Source: Pseudoflavonifractor phocaeensis (GTDB taxonomy: Bacteria; Bacillota; Clostridia; Oscillospirales; Oscillospiraceae). Taken from it: a stretch of DNA of 64,000 bases. Made by a program: the position numbers and the translations under genes. The notes under the pieces are model-generated. The model was not told the origin of the DNA and ran no database searches. It saw only the letters and a list, made by a program, of their open reading frames with translations. Positions 26,135 to 36,286 of the stretch are shown piece by piece. Each line of letters opens with the position of its first letter. Within the stretch, counting starts at the first letter, position 1. Where the stretch lies: positions 1 through 64,000 of the forward strand of contig NZ_JADYUM010000011.1 in NCBI RefSeq assembly GCF_021531815.1, read 5' to 3'.

Positions 26135-26973
26135 AAGATTTTCTGCGTCAAAACGGAATATTGCTGGTGGTCATCGCCCTGCTGCTGTCCATCCTCATCG
26201 GGGTGGGTTCCGCCTTCCTGGGGGGCAACTCCGACCCGCTGTCCAACCTGTTCAACACCGTGACCGCCCCCATCCGGGGAGGCGTCGCCGCCGTGACCGG
26301 CTGGGCGGAGGGCGTTTACGCCTACGTCTTCCACTACCAGGAGCTCCACGACGAGCTGGATGAGCTGCGGCTCCAGGTGGCCGCGCTGGAGGAGGAAGTC
26401 CGGAACGGCCAGGAGGCCAGCCGGGAGAACGAGCAGCTCCGGAGCCTGCTGGACCTCCAGGAACGGCGGCGGGATTTCGTCTTTGAAAACGCCAAGGTCA
26501 CCGCCCGCTCCACCTCCAACTGGGAATCCACCCTGACCATCTCCAAGGGCACCTCCGCCGGGGTGGAGGTGGGCAACTGCGTCATCACCGAGACAGGCAA
26601 GCTGGTGGGGGTAGTGTCCGAGACGGGGCTGAACTGGTCCACCGTATCCACCGTCATCAACACCGACATTGAAATGGGGGGCATCGTCACCCGCACCTAC
26701 TCCGCCGGCATCCTGGAGGGAGATTTCGCTCTGATGCAGCAGGGCAAGCTGAAGCTGAGCTATCTGCCTGACGGGGCCCAGCTGGTGTCCGGGGACGAGG
26801 TGCTCACCTCCGGCAAGGGGGACATCTATCCCTCCGGACTGGTGGTGGGCCAGGTGGAGGGGGTCTTTACCGACCCCTCCGGCATGACCCGCTACGCCGT
26901 GGTGGCCCCCGACGTCCGGTTCGATGAACTCATCGAGGTTTTTGTCATCAAGGATTTTGACATTGTGGAGTGA
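26131..26973 (+). CDS. mreC: Rod-shape determining protein MreC
   Basis: 280 aa with an N-terminal membrane helix (about 8-27), a coiled coil (about 65-110) and the MreC beta domain (about 120-280) ending in DVRFDELIEVFVI. MreC sits outside the membrane and organises the elongasome with MreD and PBP2. The GTG at 26131 overlaps the maf stop by four bases and is served by GAAGGAG. Confidence 0.93.
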   Translation: MKDFLRQNGILLVVIALLLSILIGVGSAFLGGNSDPLSNLFNTVTAPIRGGVAAVTGWAEGVYAYVFHYQELHDELDELRLQVAALEEEVRNGQEASRENEQLRSLLDLQERRRDFVFENAKVTARSTSNWESTLTISKGTSAGVEVGNCVITETGKLVGVVSETGLNWSTVSTVINTDIEMGGIVTRTYSAGILEGDFALMQQGKLKLSYLPDGAQLVSGDEVLTSGKGDIYPSGLVVGQVEGVFTDPSGMTRYAVVAPDVRFDELIEVFVIKDFDIVE

Positions 26974-27192
26974 GGGGACCCTCCTCTTTTCCAAAGATTT
27001 CATCCCCTTCGCCCCTGCGGGTCCGCTTCCCTTCACTTCCGATGCAGCAAATGTAGGGCCCGATGCCCTCATCGGGCCGTCTCTGCAGCTCTCCGTCACG
27101 GGCAGGGGCGCGCTGTGTTCGCCCCTGCTGCAAAAGCCGCCGCAGGCGGCACCTCAACTTCTGATTCTTAACGCAAACAAGGGGGGACCGCC
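26974..27192 (+). repeat. Hairpin-bearing intergenic insert between mreC and mreD
   Basis: 219 bases without a gene inside an otherwise tight operon. It holds GGCCCGATG / CATCGGGCC (27057-27077) and a long imperfect hairpin GCAGCAAA...TTTGC-type pair (27043-27134) with GGCAGGGGCG / CGCCCCTGC arms. The last 26 bases (27155-27180) are similar to the mreD-PBP2 gap at 27718-27740. Confidence 0.55.
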
Positions 27193-27705
27193 ATGACCCG
27201 CCGCGACCTGATCCACAAATGGTCTGTCTACACCCTGGGCCTGCTTCTGGTCTGGGTGGTGGACGCCTATTTTCTGCCCCGGTATCCGCTGCTGGGGATC
27301 TCCCCCATGCTGCTGCCCCCCGCCCTGGCGGCGGTGGCGGTGCTGGAGGGCGCCCTTGCCGGTTCCGGCTTCGGTCTGGCGGTAGGCCTGCTGTGGGAGC
27401 TGGCCTACCCCGGCGGCTTCGGCGGGTTGGTGCTGTTTATGGCCCTGGCGGGCATGGTCACCGGGGCCCTCTCACAATACGCCCTGTCCCAGTCCCTGCC
27501 CGGCTGCCTGCTGTGCACCGCCGGGGTACTGGCGGTGCTGGACGGCCTGCGGGTGCTCCGGGGACTCATCACCGACGCCGCGGGGCTGCCCGCCCTGCTC
27601 CAATTGGCCATCCCCGAGTGCCTGCTCACCCTGGTCTGGGCTCCCCTGGTCTATCTGCTGTTCCGGACCATCTTCAACCGGGTAGGGGGCACCAAGCTGG
27701 CCTGA
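27193..27705 (+). CDS. mreD: Rod-shape determining protein MreD
   Basis: 170 aa with five or six hydrophobic helices and few charges. It is identified by size, topology and position between mreC and a class B PBP. It links MreC and the peptidoglycan synthases in the membrane. The start is ATG at 27193 after AAGGGGGG. Confidence 0.87.
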   Translation: MTRRDLIHKWSVYTLGLLLVWVVDAYFLPRYPLLGISPMLLPPALAAVAVLEGALAGSGFGLAVGLLWELAYPGGFGGLVLFMALAGMVTGALSQYALSQSLPGCLLCTAGVLAVLDGLRVLRGLITDAAGLPALLQLAIPECLLTLVWAPLVYLLFRTIFNRVGGTKLA

Positions 27706-27753
27706 TGGGCGGCCCCACAACTTCTGATCTCCAATGCAAAGGGGGTGTTCCGC

Positions 27754-30054
27754 TTGGACACCAAACAATTCCACCGCCGGGTATGGGCCATAGTGGTCCT
27801 GCTGGCCATCGTCCTGACCTCTCTGGGCTCCACCCTGTATGACCTTCAGATCAACAACGGCGAGGAGTATTACAAGCAGTCCAAATACAAGATCGCCGAG
27901 ACGGAAACGGTGGAGGCGGGCCGGGGCCAGATCCTGGACCGGAACGGCCGGGTCCTGGTTTCTGACCGGGCGGTGTATCAGGTGAAGCTGAACACCAGCC
28001 TGATGGGCAGCACCCAGGAGCGCAACGCCACCATCCTCTCCCTGATCCAGGCGGCCCATGAGGCCGGAGTGGAGTGGTCCGACTCCCTGCCCATCTCAGC
28101 CCAGGCGCCCTTTTTCTTTACCACCGACCAGCCCTACTACACCGTCACCCAAAAGGACGACGGCACCCAGGTCCGCTCCCTCACCCGGCTGGGCAAGCTG
28201 GCGGTGGCCATGAAGTGGATCCAGGACCCCACAAAGGACCCGGAGCCCGCCGGAGAGTCCTCCACGCCGGCCAAGAAGCCCGGCCTGCTGGACCGGATCA
28301 AGTCCTTTTTCACCGGAGAGACAGGGGACGCCTCCTCCCCCTCCACCAAGGAGGAGACTCCCTACACCCTGCCCACCGCCACAGAGCTTCTGGGCCTGAT
28401 GTGCCGCTCCTTTGAGCTGAAAGGGGAGGGCGCGGTGGACGAAAAAACCGCCAGGGAGTCGGGGACACAGGTCCCCGCCCTGAATATCGGCGACCTGGAC
28501 TCCGCCGACGCCCGGGCGGCGGCGGGCGTCCTGTACGAGCTGTCCCTCTACTCCAAAGGCGTCAACTGGAACCCCTATATTTTCGCCGAGGATGTGGACA
28601 TCGATTTCATCTCCCGGGTCAAGGAGCTGTCCCTCAACGGCGTGGTCATTGAGGCCACCACCGTCCGCCAGTACCACACCGCCTACGCCGCCCACCTGCT
28701 GGGCCGGGTCGCCGCTATGAGCCCGGAGGAGTGGAGCTACTACAAGACCGTGGACGAGGACGGCGACGGCACAGCCGACTACCAGATGGACGACACCGTG
28801 GGCAAGGAGGGCGTGGAGAAAGCCTTTGAGTCCTACCTCCGGGGCACCCCGGGGGTCCGCGCCCTGGAGCGGAACACCAATGGAAAGATCGTCTCCCAGA
28901 CCTGGCTCACCGAGCCGGAGCCCGGAGATAACGTGGTCCTCACCATCGACATCGACCTGCAGAAGAAGGTGGAGGACACCCTGGCCGAGTCCCTGCCCAA
29001 CCTGGTCAGCAAGGAGGTGGAGGGCGCCGCCTGCGTGGTGCTGGACGTGAAAAACTCCGATGTGCTGGCCTGTGGCTCCTACCCCACCTTTGATCTGGCC
29101 AGCTACGGCGCCGACTACAACAAGCATCTGGAAAATCCCCTGAAGCCCCTGTTCAACCGGGCCCTCCAGGGCACCTACGCCCCCGGTTCCACCTTCAAGA
29201 TGGTCACCGCTGTGGCCGGTCTGGAGGAGGGCATCGTCACCCCCACCACCCAGATCCGGGACGAGGGACAGTACACCTACTACGGCACGCCCCCCTACCC
29301 CAAATGCTGGATCTACCGCCAGAAGGGCGGGACTCACGGCCTTCAGAACGTCTCCCAGGCCATTGAAAATTCCTGCAACTACTACTTCTTCGAGGTGGGC
29401 CGCCAGCTGGGCATCGAGCGCATCACCGACTATGCCGGCCGCTTCGGCCTGGGGCAGAAGACGGGCATCGAGCTGGACGAGAAGGCCGGCATCATGGCCG
29501 GCCCGGCGTACACCGAGAGCCTGGGCGGCACCTGGTACGAGGGCAGCACCCTGTCCGTGGCCATCGGCCAGGAGAGCAGCCAGTTCACCCCCATCCAGCT
29601 GGCCAACTACATCGCCACTCTGGTCAACGGTGGTACCCGGAACGCCACCCATCTGCTGAAAGAGGTCAAATCCAGCGACTTCTCCCAGATCCTTTACACC
29701 TACGAGCCCCAGGTCCTCAGCACCATCGACATCCAGAGCAAAAACCTGGAGGCGGTGAAGAAAGGCATGCTGGCCCTGACCACCGAGGGCTCCGTCCGCC
29801 GGTACTTCCAGGACCTGCCCTTCCGGGTGGGCGCCAAGACGGGCTCCGCCCAGATCAGCACCCAGACCGAATCCAACGCCGTCTTCGTCTGCTTCGCCCC
29901 CTACGACGACCCGGAGATCGCCGTGGCCATGGTGGTGGAGCACGGCGGCAGCGGCTCCGAGCTGGGCGCCATGGCGGCGGACATTCTGGACTACTACTTC
30001 TCCGCCCAGGAGACCCGGGACGAACCTCTGACGGAAAACACCCTGGTGCGCTGA
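27754..30054 (+). CDS. mrdA: Penicillin-binding protein 2 (class B transpeptidase, elongasome)
   Basis: 766 aa. It has an N-terminal membrane helix (about 10-30), a dimerisation/pedestal domain opened by AGRGQILDRNGRVL, and a transpeptidase domain with the active Ser near 479 (APGSTFKM), SCN near 538 and KTG near 694 (GAKTGSAQ). The pedestal carries an insertion rich in Pro/Ser/Glu/Lys (about 165-205) that makes it longer than E. coli PBP2. Its place after mreCD assigns it to side-wall elongation. TTG at 27754 is preferred; a GTG at 27745 abuts the ribosome site AAAGGGGG. Confidence 0.92.
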   Translation: MDTKQFHRRVWAIVVLLAIVLTSLGSTLYDLQINNGEEYYKQSKYKIAETETVEAGRGQILDRNGRVLVSDRAVYQVKLNTSLMGSTQERNATILSLIQAAHEAGVEWSDSLPISAQAPFFFTTDQPYYTVTQKDDGTQVRSLTRLGKLAVAMKWIQDPTKDPEPAGESSTPAKKPGLLDRIKSFFTGETGDASSPSTKEETPYTLPTATELLGLMCRSFELKGEGAVDEKTARESGTQVPALNIGDLDSADARAAAGVLYELSLYSKGVNWNPYIFAEDVDIDFISRVKELSLNGVVIEATTVRQYHTAYAAHLLGRVAAMSPEEWSYYKTVDEDGDGTADYQMDDTVGKEGVEKAFESYLRGTPGVRALERNTNGKIVSQTWLTEPEPGDNVVLTIDIDLQKKVEDTLAESLPNLVSKEVEGAACVVLDVKNSDVLACGSYPTFDLASYGADYNKHLENPLKPLFNRALQGTYAPGSTFKMVTAVAGLEEGIVTPTTQIRDEGQYTYYGTPPYPKCWIYRQKGGTHGLQNVSQAIENSCNYYFFEVGRQLGIERITDYAGRFGLGQKTGIELDEKAGIMAGPAYTESLGGTWYEGSTLSVAIGQESSQFTPIQLANYIATLVNGGTRNATHLLKEVKSSDFSQILYTYEPQVLSTIDIQSKNLEAVKKGMLALTTEGSVRRYFQDLPFRVGAKTGSAQISTQTESNAVFVCFAPYDDPEIAVAMVVEHGGSGSELGAMAADILDYYFSAQETRDEPLTENTLVR

Positions 30055-30118
30055 ACCAACCGCCTTTCAAACGTTTCTCCTGTTCCAAATATCTCCGGGA
30101 ATCTGACGAGGTAACTAT

Positions 30119-30604
30119 ATGAAAAAGATCGTCGCGGTCCTTCTTTCGTCGATACTCTGCGCTACAATGCTGGCGGGGTGTAATGGCCCCGCCAAAGGTG
30201 GGCAGACACCATCTGTTTCTGTCTATTCCTTCAGCGGCGAAAACGACCTTCTTTCCATCTCAAACGGGGTGATCGTTTTATCAGATGAGGAACAGACATT
30301 TTATGGCGGCGATTTAGCAGTAGATCAGGAACATTTTGATGAAGTCACGGCGTATACCGAGACATTCTATGTTCTGTCCGGCGGCGGGAAAAATATCCTG
30401 CTGTCCAACAGCGTTGTGGACGAAACAGGTGAAACCATAGGCGTTTCCGGCAAGACCGGAAAGCTATCCGGCGGCACTGTGCTGACTGCCGGCGTTGACG
30501 CACTGCCAAACTGTCTTTGGTTTGAATTAAAGACAGCAGATTTGGATGGCGCAGAACATGAGTATCAACTGCAATTGACCGTAACGGAAATCACCGACAA
30601 CTGA
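30119..30604 (+). CDS. Putative lipoprotein of unknown function
   Basis: 161 aa with a signal peptide and lipobox MLAGC (acylated Cys about 21). The remainder is a single globular, beta-rich domain without a recognised family (VLSGGGKNILLSNSVVDE in the middle). Base composition is visibly less GC-rich than the flanking PBP2 and mrp genes, which hints at separate acquisition. A promoter-like TTGACG/TAGACT pair (30632-30660) immediately downstream belongs to mrp. Confidence 0.7.
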   Translation: MKKIVAVLLSSILCATMLAGCNGPAKGGQTPSVSVYSFSGENDLLSISNGVIVLSDEEQTFYGGDLAVDQEHFDEVTAYTETFYVLSGGGKNILLSNSVVDETGETIGVSGKTGKLSGGTVLTAGVDALPNCLWFELKTADLDGAEHEYQLQLTVTEITDN

Positions 30605-30631
30605 CCATAAAAGCAGCCCTTTATCATAGCC

Positions 30632-30660
30632 TTGACGGCAGGGCCAAAAGAGGGTAGACT
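30632..30660 (+). promoter_or_regulatory. Promoter of mrp
   Basis: TTGACG, 17-base spacer, TAGACT. Confidence 0.6.
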
Positions 30661-30720
30661 ATGGGTTTGAAGAATGATCTTTTTTGATTTTTTCCATTAA
30701 CGATAAGGAGTGCCTGTCAC

Positions 30721-31530
30721 ATGTCTGAATGTACCCATGATTGTTCCAGCTGCAGCGCCGACTGCGGCTCCCGGGACATGCGCGTTCCCGGCAACGCCCT
30801 GTCCAGCGTCAAGCGCGTCATCGCCGTGGTCAGCGGCAAGGGCGGCGTCGGCAAGAGCACCGTCACCGCCTCCCTGGCCGCCGCCATGTCCAAGAAGGGC
30901 CGCAAGGTGGCCGTTCTGGACGCCGACATCACCGGTCCCTCCATCCCCACCGCCTTCGGCATCCACCAGAAGGCTACTGGCACCGACGCCGGCATCGATC
31001 CCGCCGTCACCGCCGGCGGCGTCAAGCTCATGTCTTTGAACCTGCTGTCCGCCAACGAGACCGATCCCGTGATCTGGCGGGGCCCCGTCATCGCCGGGGT
31101 GGTCACCCAGTTCTGGCAGGACGTGGTGTGGGGCGACGTGGACTATATGTTTGTGGACATGCCCCCGGGCACCGGCGACGTGCCCCTGACCGTCTTCCAG
31201 TCCCTGCCCGTGGACGGCATTATCGTGGTCACCTCCCCCCAGGACCTGGTGTCCATGATCGTTACCAAGGCGGTGAACATGGCCAAGATGATGGGCATCC
31301 CCGTCCTGGGCCTGGTGGAGAACTACAGCTACTTCCAGTGCCCCGACTGCGGCAAGCGCCACGCCATCTTCGGGGAGAGCCATCTGGACCAGGTGGCCAT
31401 GGAGCTGGAGCTGCCTGTCCTGGCCCGCCTGCCCATCGACCCCAGCCTTGCTGCCGCCTTCGACGCCGGCAAGATCGAGCAGGTGGAGCACAACCCCCTG
31501 GCCGAGCTGGCCGACCGTCTGGACGGCTGA
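30721..31530 (+). CDS. mrp: Mrp/NBP35-family P-loop ATPase (Fe-S carrier)
   Basis: 269 aa. It opens with a cysteine-rich segment (CTHDCSSCSADC) like eukaryotic NBP35. A deviant Walker A (SGKGGVGKSTV), the switch DADITGPSIP and the block VDMPPGTGDVPLT follow. A C-terminal C-x2-C (CPDCG) is the cluster-bridging motif at the dimer interface. It assembles or carries iron-sulfur clusters for apoproteins, plausibly important for the many Fe-S enzymes of an anaerobe. The start is ATG at 30721; an intrinsic terminator follows. Confidence 0.93.
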   Translation: MSECTHDCSSCSADCGSRDMRVPGNALSSVKRVIAVVSGKGGVGKSTVTASLAAAMSKKGRKVAVLDADITGPSIPTAFGIHQKATGTDAGIDPAVTAGGVKLMSLNLLSANETDPVIWRGPVIAGVVTQFWQDVVWGDVDYMFVDMPPGTGDVPLTVFQSLPVDGIIVVTSPQDLVSMIVTKAVNMAKMMGIPVLGLVENYSYFQCPDCGKRHAIFGESHLDQVAMELELPVLARLPIDPSLAAAFDAGKIEQVEHNPLAELADRLDG

Positions 31531-31548
31531 GTCCCCTTTCAAAATCAG

Positions 31549-31586
31549 GACCGCCTCCGGCCATTGCGCCGGGGGCGGTCTTCTTG
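31549..31586 (+). terminator. Intrinsic terminator after mrp
   Basis: The stem GACCGCCTCCGG / CCGGGGGCGGTC is followed by TTCTT. Confidence 0.75.
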
Positions 31587-31663
31587 ACATTTTCTCCCTG
31601 TGATGATACCATGAATCGACACAAATTTACGGCGCGCCGCCGGAATACAAGGAGGAACCCCTT

Positions 31664-31885
31664 ATGGACATTGTGGCAAAAGTCAATGAGCTGGTGGAGA
31701 CCATTACCAAGGACGAGAAATTGATGGCGCAGTTCAAGAAGGACCCCGTCAAGGCGGTGCAGGGACTGGTGAAGGGCCTGGACCTGGACGACGAGGTGCT
31801 GGACAAGCTGGTCAAGGGCATCCAGGGCAAAATGGGCGCGGACAAGGTGGCCGGGGCCCTCAGCGGACTGAAAAAGCTGTTTTGA
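31664..31885 (+). CDS. Small acidic/basic helical protein of unknown function
   Basis: 73 aa, almost wholly predicted helical, with a high Lys/Asp content and the repeat-like core AVQGLVKGLDLDDEVLDKLVKGIQGKMGADK. It has a very good ribosome site (AAGGAGG, 31650) and its own strong terminator, which argue for a real, well-expressed gene. No family is recognised; small soluble proteins of this look are common next to metabolic genes in Oscillospiraceae. Confidence 0.75.
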   Translation: MDIVAKVNELVETITKDEKLMAQFKKDPVKAVQGLVKGLDLDDEVLDKLVKGIQGKMGADKVAGALSGLKKLF

Positions 31886-31892
31886 CAACCAT

Positions 31893-31934
31893 AACACCGG
31901 GCGCGGGAAATTCCCCGCGCCCGGTGTTTTTATG
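31893..31934 (+). terminator. Intrinsic terminator after the small protein gene
   Basis: The stem AACACCGGGCGCGGG / CCCGCGCCCGGTGTT is followed by TTTTA. Confidence 0.88.
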
Positions 31935-31946
31935 GCACATATGGTA

Positions 31947-31983
31947 TATAAAAAGAGGCGCCGCTGTCAAAGCGGCGCCTCTT
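31947..31983 (-). terminator. Intrinsic terminator after gap
   Basis: On the minus strand, AGAGGCGCCGCT / AGCGGCGCCTCT is followed by TTTTTATA. Confidence 0.88.
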
Positions 31984-32000
31984 GCAGAAGCGGGATAAGA

Positions 32001-33390
<1,390 letters not shown>

Positions 33391-34419
33391 ATGCCTGATT
33401 TGAATGATCTGCTCGCCTGTTTTCCGGAGGCCGCCGTTCTGATCCAGGGGGACCGGATCGCCGCGGCCAACCCCATGGCCAGGCACTATCTGCCCCAACT
33501 GGAGCCGGGTGCCCCGGTCCCCTCCTGGTTCCCGCCCCTCTCGGAGGAGGCCCCCCGGTCCGGCGTCTTTACCGCCGGACTGAGCCGCTATGCCTTCCGC
33601 CTGGCCGGGACTTCCGGCGGGCTTTGGCTCACCTTTCAGCCCGCCCCCCTTACCGCCCTCACTGACACCCAGCTGGACGGGGCGCTGCGCCAGCTACGTA
33701 CCTTCCTGGGGGAATTACTGGTGGGTTCGGAGGAGCTTTCCGGTCCCGGCCACCCGGAGCTGAAAAAGAGCTTCCACCGGCTGTTCCGGCTGGTGGACAA
33801 TCTGGACTTTATGCGTCTGGCCGGGAGCGGGGACGGCGTCCCCTTCCGCCCGGTCACCATGGATCTGGCTGGGCTGTGCCGCCAGACCTGCGCCGAGGCC
33901 GCCCCTCTGCTCCGTGACGCGGGGGTGGAACTGGATTACCAGTCCCCCCTCTCCTCCCTGCTGGTCCCCGGCGACCCCCAACTGCTTCGCCGCCTGCTGC
34001 TGGAGCTGATCGCCAACGCCGCCCGGGCGCCGGGTCAGGACCGGATCGAAGTCCGCCTCCGCAGCCAGGGCGGGCGGGCGGTGCTCACCCTCTCCGGCAA
34101 CGGCGCCCCGCCCACCCAGCGCCAACTGGCCGCCATGCTCCAGCAGGACACCGACCAGCGCCTCCCCATGGCCGGGTCCGGGGCCGGCCTGGGCCTGCCC
34201 ATCGCCCGGCATATTGCCTCCCTCCACCAGGGTTCCCTGCTGGTGGACCTGGGGCAGGAGGCCCCCACCACCATTCTCTCCCTTCCCACCGGTCCCCTGG
34301 ACCCCCGTGTTCCGGTGCGCTCCCCCATCCTCCAGCAGGACGGCGGACTGTCCCCCTTGCTGGTGGCCCTGTCCGACGTGCTGCCCGCCGGACTGTTTGC
34401 CCTGGACGATGACAGCTGA
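33391..34419 (+). CDS. Soluble sensor-histidine-kinase-like protein with degenerate motifs
   Basis: 342 aa without membrane segments. The N-terminal 90 residues look PAS-like (ACFPEAAVLIQGDRIAAANPMARHYL). A helical hairpin (about 100-155) contains ELKKSFHRLFRLVDNLDF where a dimerisation/phosphoacceptor domain is expected. The C-terminal HATPase domain has an N box (LLELIANAARAPG), a weak G1 box (LSGNGAPP instead of DNGxG) and a clear G2 box (GSGAGLGLPIARHIASLHQG). No response regulator is adjacent. It is either an orphan kinase or an ATP-binding sensor without kinase activity. It has its own promoter and terminator. Confidence 0.72.
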   Translation: MPDLNDLLACFPEAAVLIQGDRIAAANPMARHYLPQLEPGAPVPSWFPPLSEEAPRSGVFTAGLSRYAFRLAGTSGGLWLTFQPAPLTALTDTQLDGALRQLRTFLGELLVGSEELSGPGHPELKKSFHRLFRLVDNLDFMRLAGSGDGVPFRPVTMDLAGLCRQTCAEAAPLLRDAGVELDYQSPLSSLLVPGDPQLLRRLLLELIANAARAPGQDRIEVRLRSQGGRAVLTLSGNGAPPTQRQLAAMLQQDTDQRLPMAGSGAGLGLPIARHIASLHQGSLLVDLGQEAPTTILSLPTGPLDPRVPVRSPILQQDGGLSPLLVALSDVLPAGLFALDDDS

Positions 34420-34425
34420 CTCCCG

Positions 34426-34460
34426 CGCCCGGAAGCCCTCCACCCGCTTCCGGGCGTTTT
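34426..34460 (+). terminator. Intrinsic terminator after the sensor-kinase-like gene
   Basis: The stem CGCCCGGAAG / CTTCCGGGCG is followed by TTTT. Confidence 0.8.
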
Positions 34461-34570
34461 CCCGGATTTTCCCGTTTCTTCCCCGGATTCCCAGGAAAAT
34501 CCCTTGACGCTCCCTCTCCCCCGTTGTAAAATGTTTGGGTGTATTTTGATGAAAAAAGGCGGTGATTGTC

Positions 34571-36058
34571 ATGGCCAAAGGGGGCTTTGACAACCAGCAG
34601 TATCTGCGTCTCCAATCCCAGCACATCCGGGACCGGATCGCCCAGTTCGGCGGCAAGCTGTATTTGGAGTTCGGCGGCAAGCTCTTTGACGACTACCACG
34701 CCTCCCGGGTCCTGCCCGGTTTTGAGCCGGACAGCAAGATCCGGATGCTGGAGCAGCTGAAGGACAAGGCGGAGATCATCATTGCCATCAACGCCGGCGA
34801 CATTGAGAAAAACAAGGTCCGGGGCGACTTGGGCATCACCTATGACAGCGACGTGCTGCGGCTCATCGACATTTTCCGCTCCCGGGGCCTGTATGTGGGC
34901 AGCGTGGTGGTCACCCGCTACACCGGCCAGCCCGCCGCCGACGCCTTCCAGACCCGCCTGGAGAGTCTGGGCGTCCGGGTCTACCGCCACTACCCCATTG
35001 ACGGCTATCCCCACAACATCGCCAAGATCGTCAGCGACGAGGGCTACGGCAGAAACGACTATATCGAGACCTCCCGCCCCCTGGTGGTGGTCACCGCCCC
35101 CGGCCCGGGCAGCGGCAAAATGGCCACCTGCCTGAGCCAGCTCTACCACGAGCACAAGCGGGGCATTGTGGCGGGCTATGCCAAGTTTGAGACCTTCCCC
35201 ATCTGGAACCTGCCCCTGAAGCACCCCGTCAACCTGGCCTACGAGGCGGCCACCGCCGACCTGGACGACGTGAACATGATCGACCCCTTCCACCTCCAGG
35301 CCTACGGGCAGACCACCGTGAACTACAACCGGGACGTGGAGGTGTTCCCTGTCCTGTCCGCCATGTTTGAGAAGATCACCGGCAGCTGCCCCTACAAATC
35401 CCCCACCGACATGGGGGTCAATATGGCTGGCAACTGCATCTACGACGACGACGCCTGTCAGGAGGCCGCCAAGCAGGAGATCGTCCGGCGGTACTACGAC
35501 GCCCTGTGCGAGCGCCGCCAGGGTAAGGGCTCTGACTGCGCGGTGTACAAGCTGGAGCTGCTGATGCAGCAGGCCGGCATTACCCCCGCCATCCGCCCGG
35601 TGGTGGCCGAGACCAACCGGCTGGCTGAGGAGACCGGCGAGCCCGCCATGGCTATCCAGCTGGCCGGCGGTGCCATCATCACCGGCAAGACCTCCGAGCT
35701 TATGGGCTGCTCCGCCGCCGCCCTGCTCAACGCCCTGAAAAAGCTGTCCGGGGCGGGGGGGCACGGCATCCACCTCATCGCCCAGAGCGCCATCGAGCCC
35801 ATCCAGACCGTCAAGGTCCGGTACCTGGGTTCCAACAACCCCCGGCTCCACAGCGACGAGGTGCTCATCGCCCTAGCCTCCTCCGCCAACGCCGACCCCA
35901 AGGCCGCCAAAGCCCTGGACGTACTGGCCGAGCTAAAGGGCTGCCAGGCCCACTGCTCCGTCATCCTGTCCGCCGCCGACGCGGTGACCTATAAAAAGCT
36001 GGGCCTCCAGCTCACCTGCGAGCCCCGGTACCAGACCAACAAACTGTATCACCGATAA
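34571..36058 (+). CDS. DUF1846 family protein
   Basis: 495 aa, the full length of this conserved Firmicutes family. Recognisable stretches are YLEFGGKLFDDYHASRVLPG near the start, VVVTAPGPGSGKMATCLSQLYH (a P-loop-like GPGSGK) near 180, and SPTDMGVNMAGNCI and AIQLAGGAIITGKTSELMG further on. Structures exist for homologues, but I know of no firm function; the P-loop-like motif suggests nucleotide binding. The start is ATG at 34571 after AAGGCGG. A strong terminator follows. Confidence 0.85.
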   Translation: MAKGGFDNQQYLRLQSQHIRDRIAQFGGKLYLEFGGKLFDDYHASRVLPGFEPDSKIRMLEQLKDKAEIIIAINAGDIEKNKVRGDLGITYDSDVLRLIDIFRSRGLYVGSVVVTRYTGQPAADAFQTRLESLGVRVYRHYPIDGYPHNIAKIVSDEGYGRNDYIETSRPLVVVTAPGPGSGKMATCLSQLYHEHKRGIVAGYAKFETFPIWNLPLKHPVNLAYEAATADLDDVNMIDPFHLQAYGQTTVNYNRDVEVFPVLSAMFEKITGSCPYKSPTDMGVNMAGNCIYDDDACQEAAKQEIVRRYYDALCERRQGKGSDCAVYKLELLMQQAGITPAIRPVVAETNRLAEETGEPAMAIQLAGGAIITGKTSELMGCSAAALLNALKKLSGAGGHGIHLIAQSAIEPIQTVKVRYLGSNNPRLHSDEVLIALASSANADPKAAKALDVLAELKGCQAHCSVILSAADAVTYKKLGLQLTCEPRYQTNKLYHR

Positions 36059-36066
36059 GCGCAATG

Positions 36067-36111
36067 AGGCGCCTCCGGGAGAAGGATCTCCCAGGGGCGC
36101 CTATACTTTTT
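36067..36111 (+). terminator. Intrinsic terminator after the DUF1846 gene
   Basis: The stem AGGCGCCTCCGGGAGA / TCTCCCAGGGGCGCCT (one mismatch region) is followed by ACTTTTTG. Confidence 0.8.
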
Positions 36112-36208
36112 GGGCGCCTGTCCCGCCCATCACTTTCGGCAGGGTTTTCCCCACATCGCACGCTCCACGCGGAGGCAAAAATTTTGTCAAATCTCACCCC
36201 TGTTTTTC

Positions 36209-36238
36209 TTGACGAGTACAGGGTGATAAGAGTACAAT
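36209..36238 (+). promoter_or_regulatory. Promoter of pyrG
   Basis: TTGACG (36209-36214), 18 bases, TACAAT (36233-36238). Confidence 0.7.
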
Positions 36239-36286
36239 AACCCGGTGTTTTTCAAAACAGTGAATTGAATCGACGGAGGGATATTT

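Noticed and set aside
30061-30075. AAACGTTTC as a third operator of the LacI regulator
   Set aside because: It is only a part-match without the flanking GG/CC, lies before an unrelated lipoprotein gene, and is 12 kb away from the regulon.
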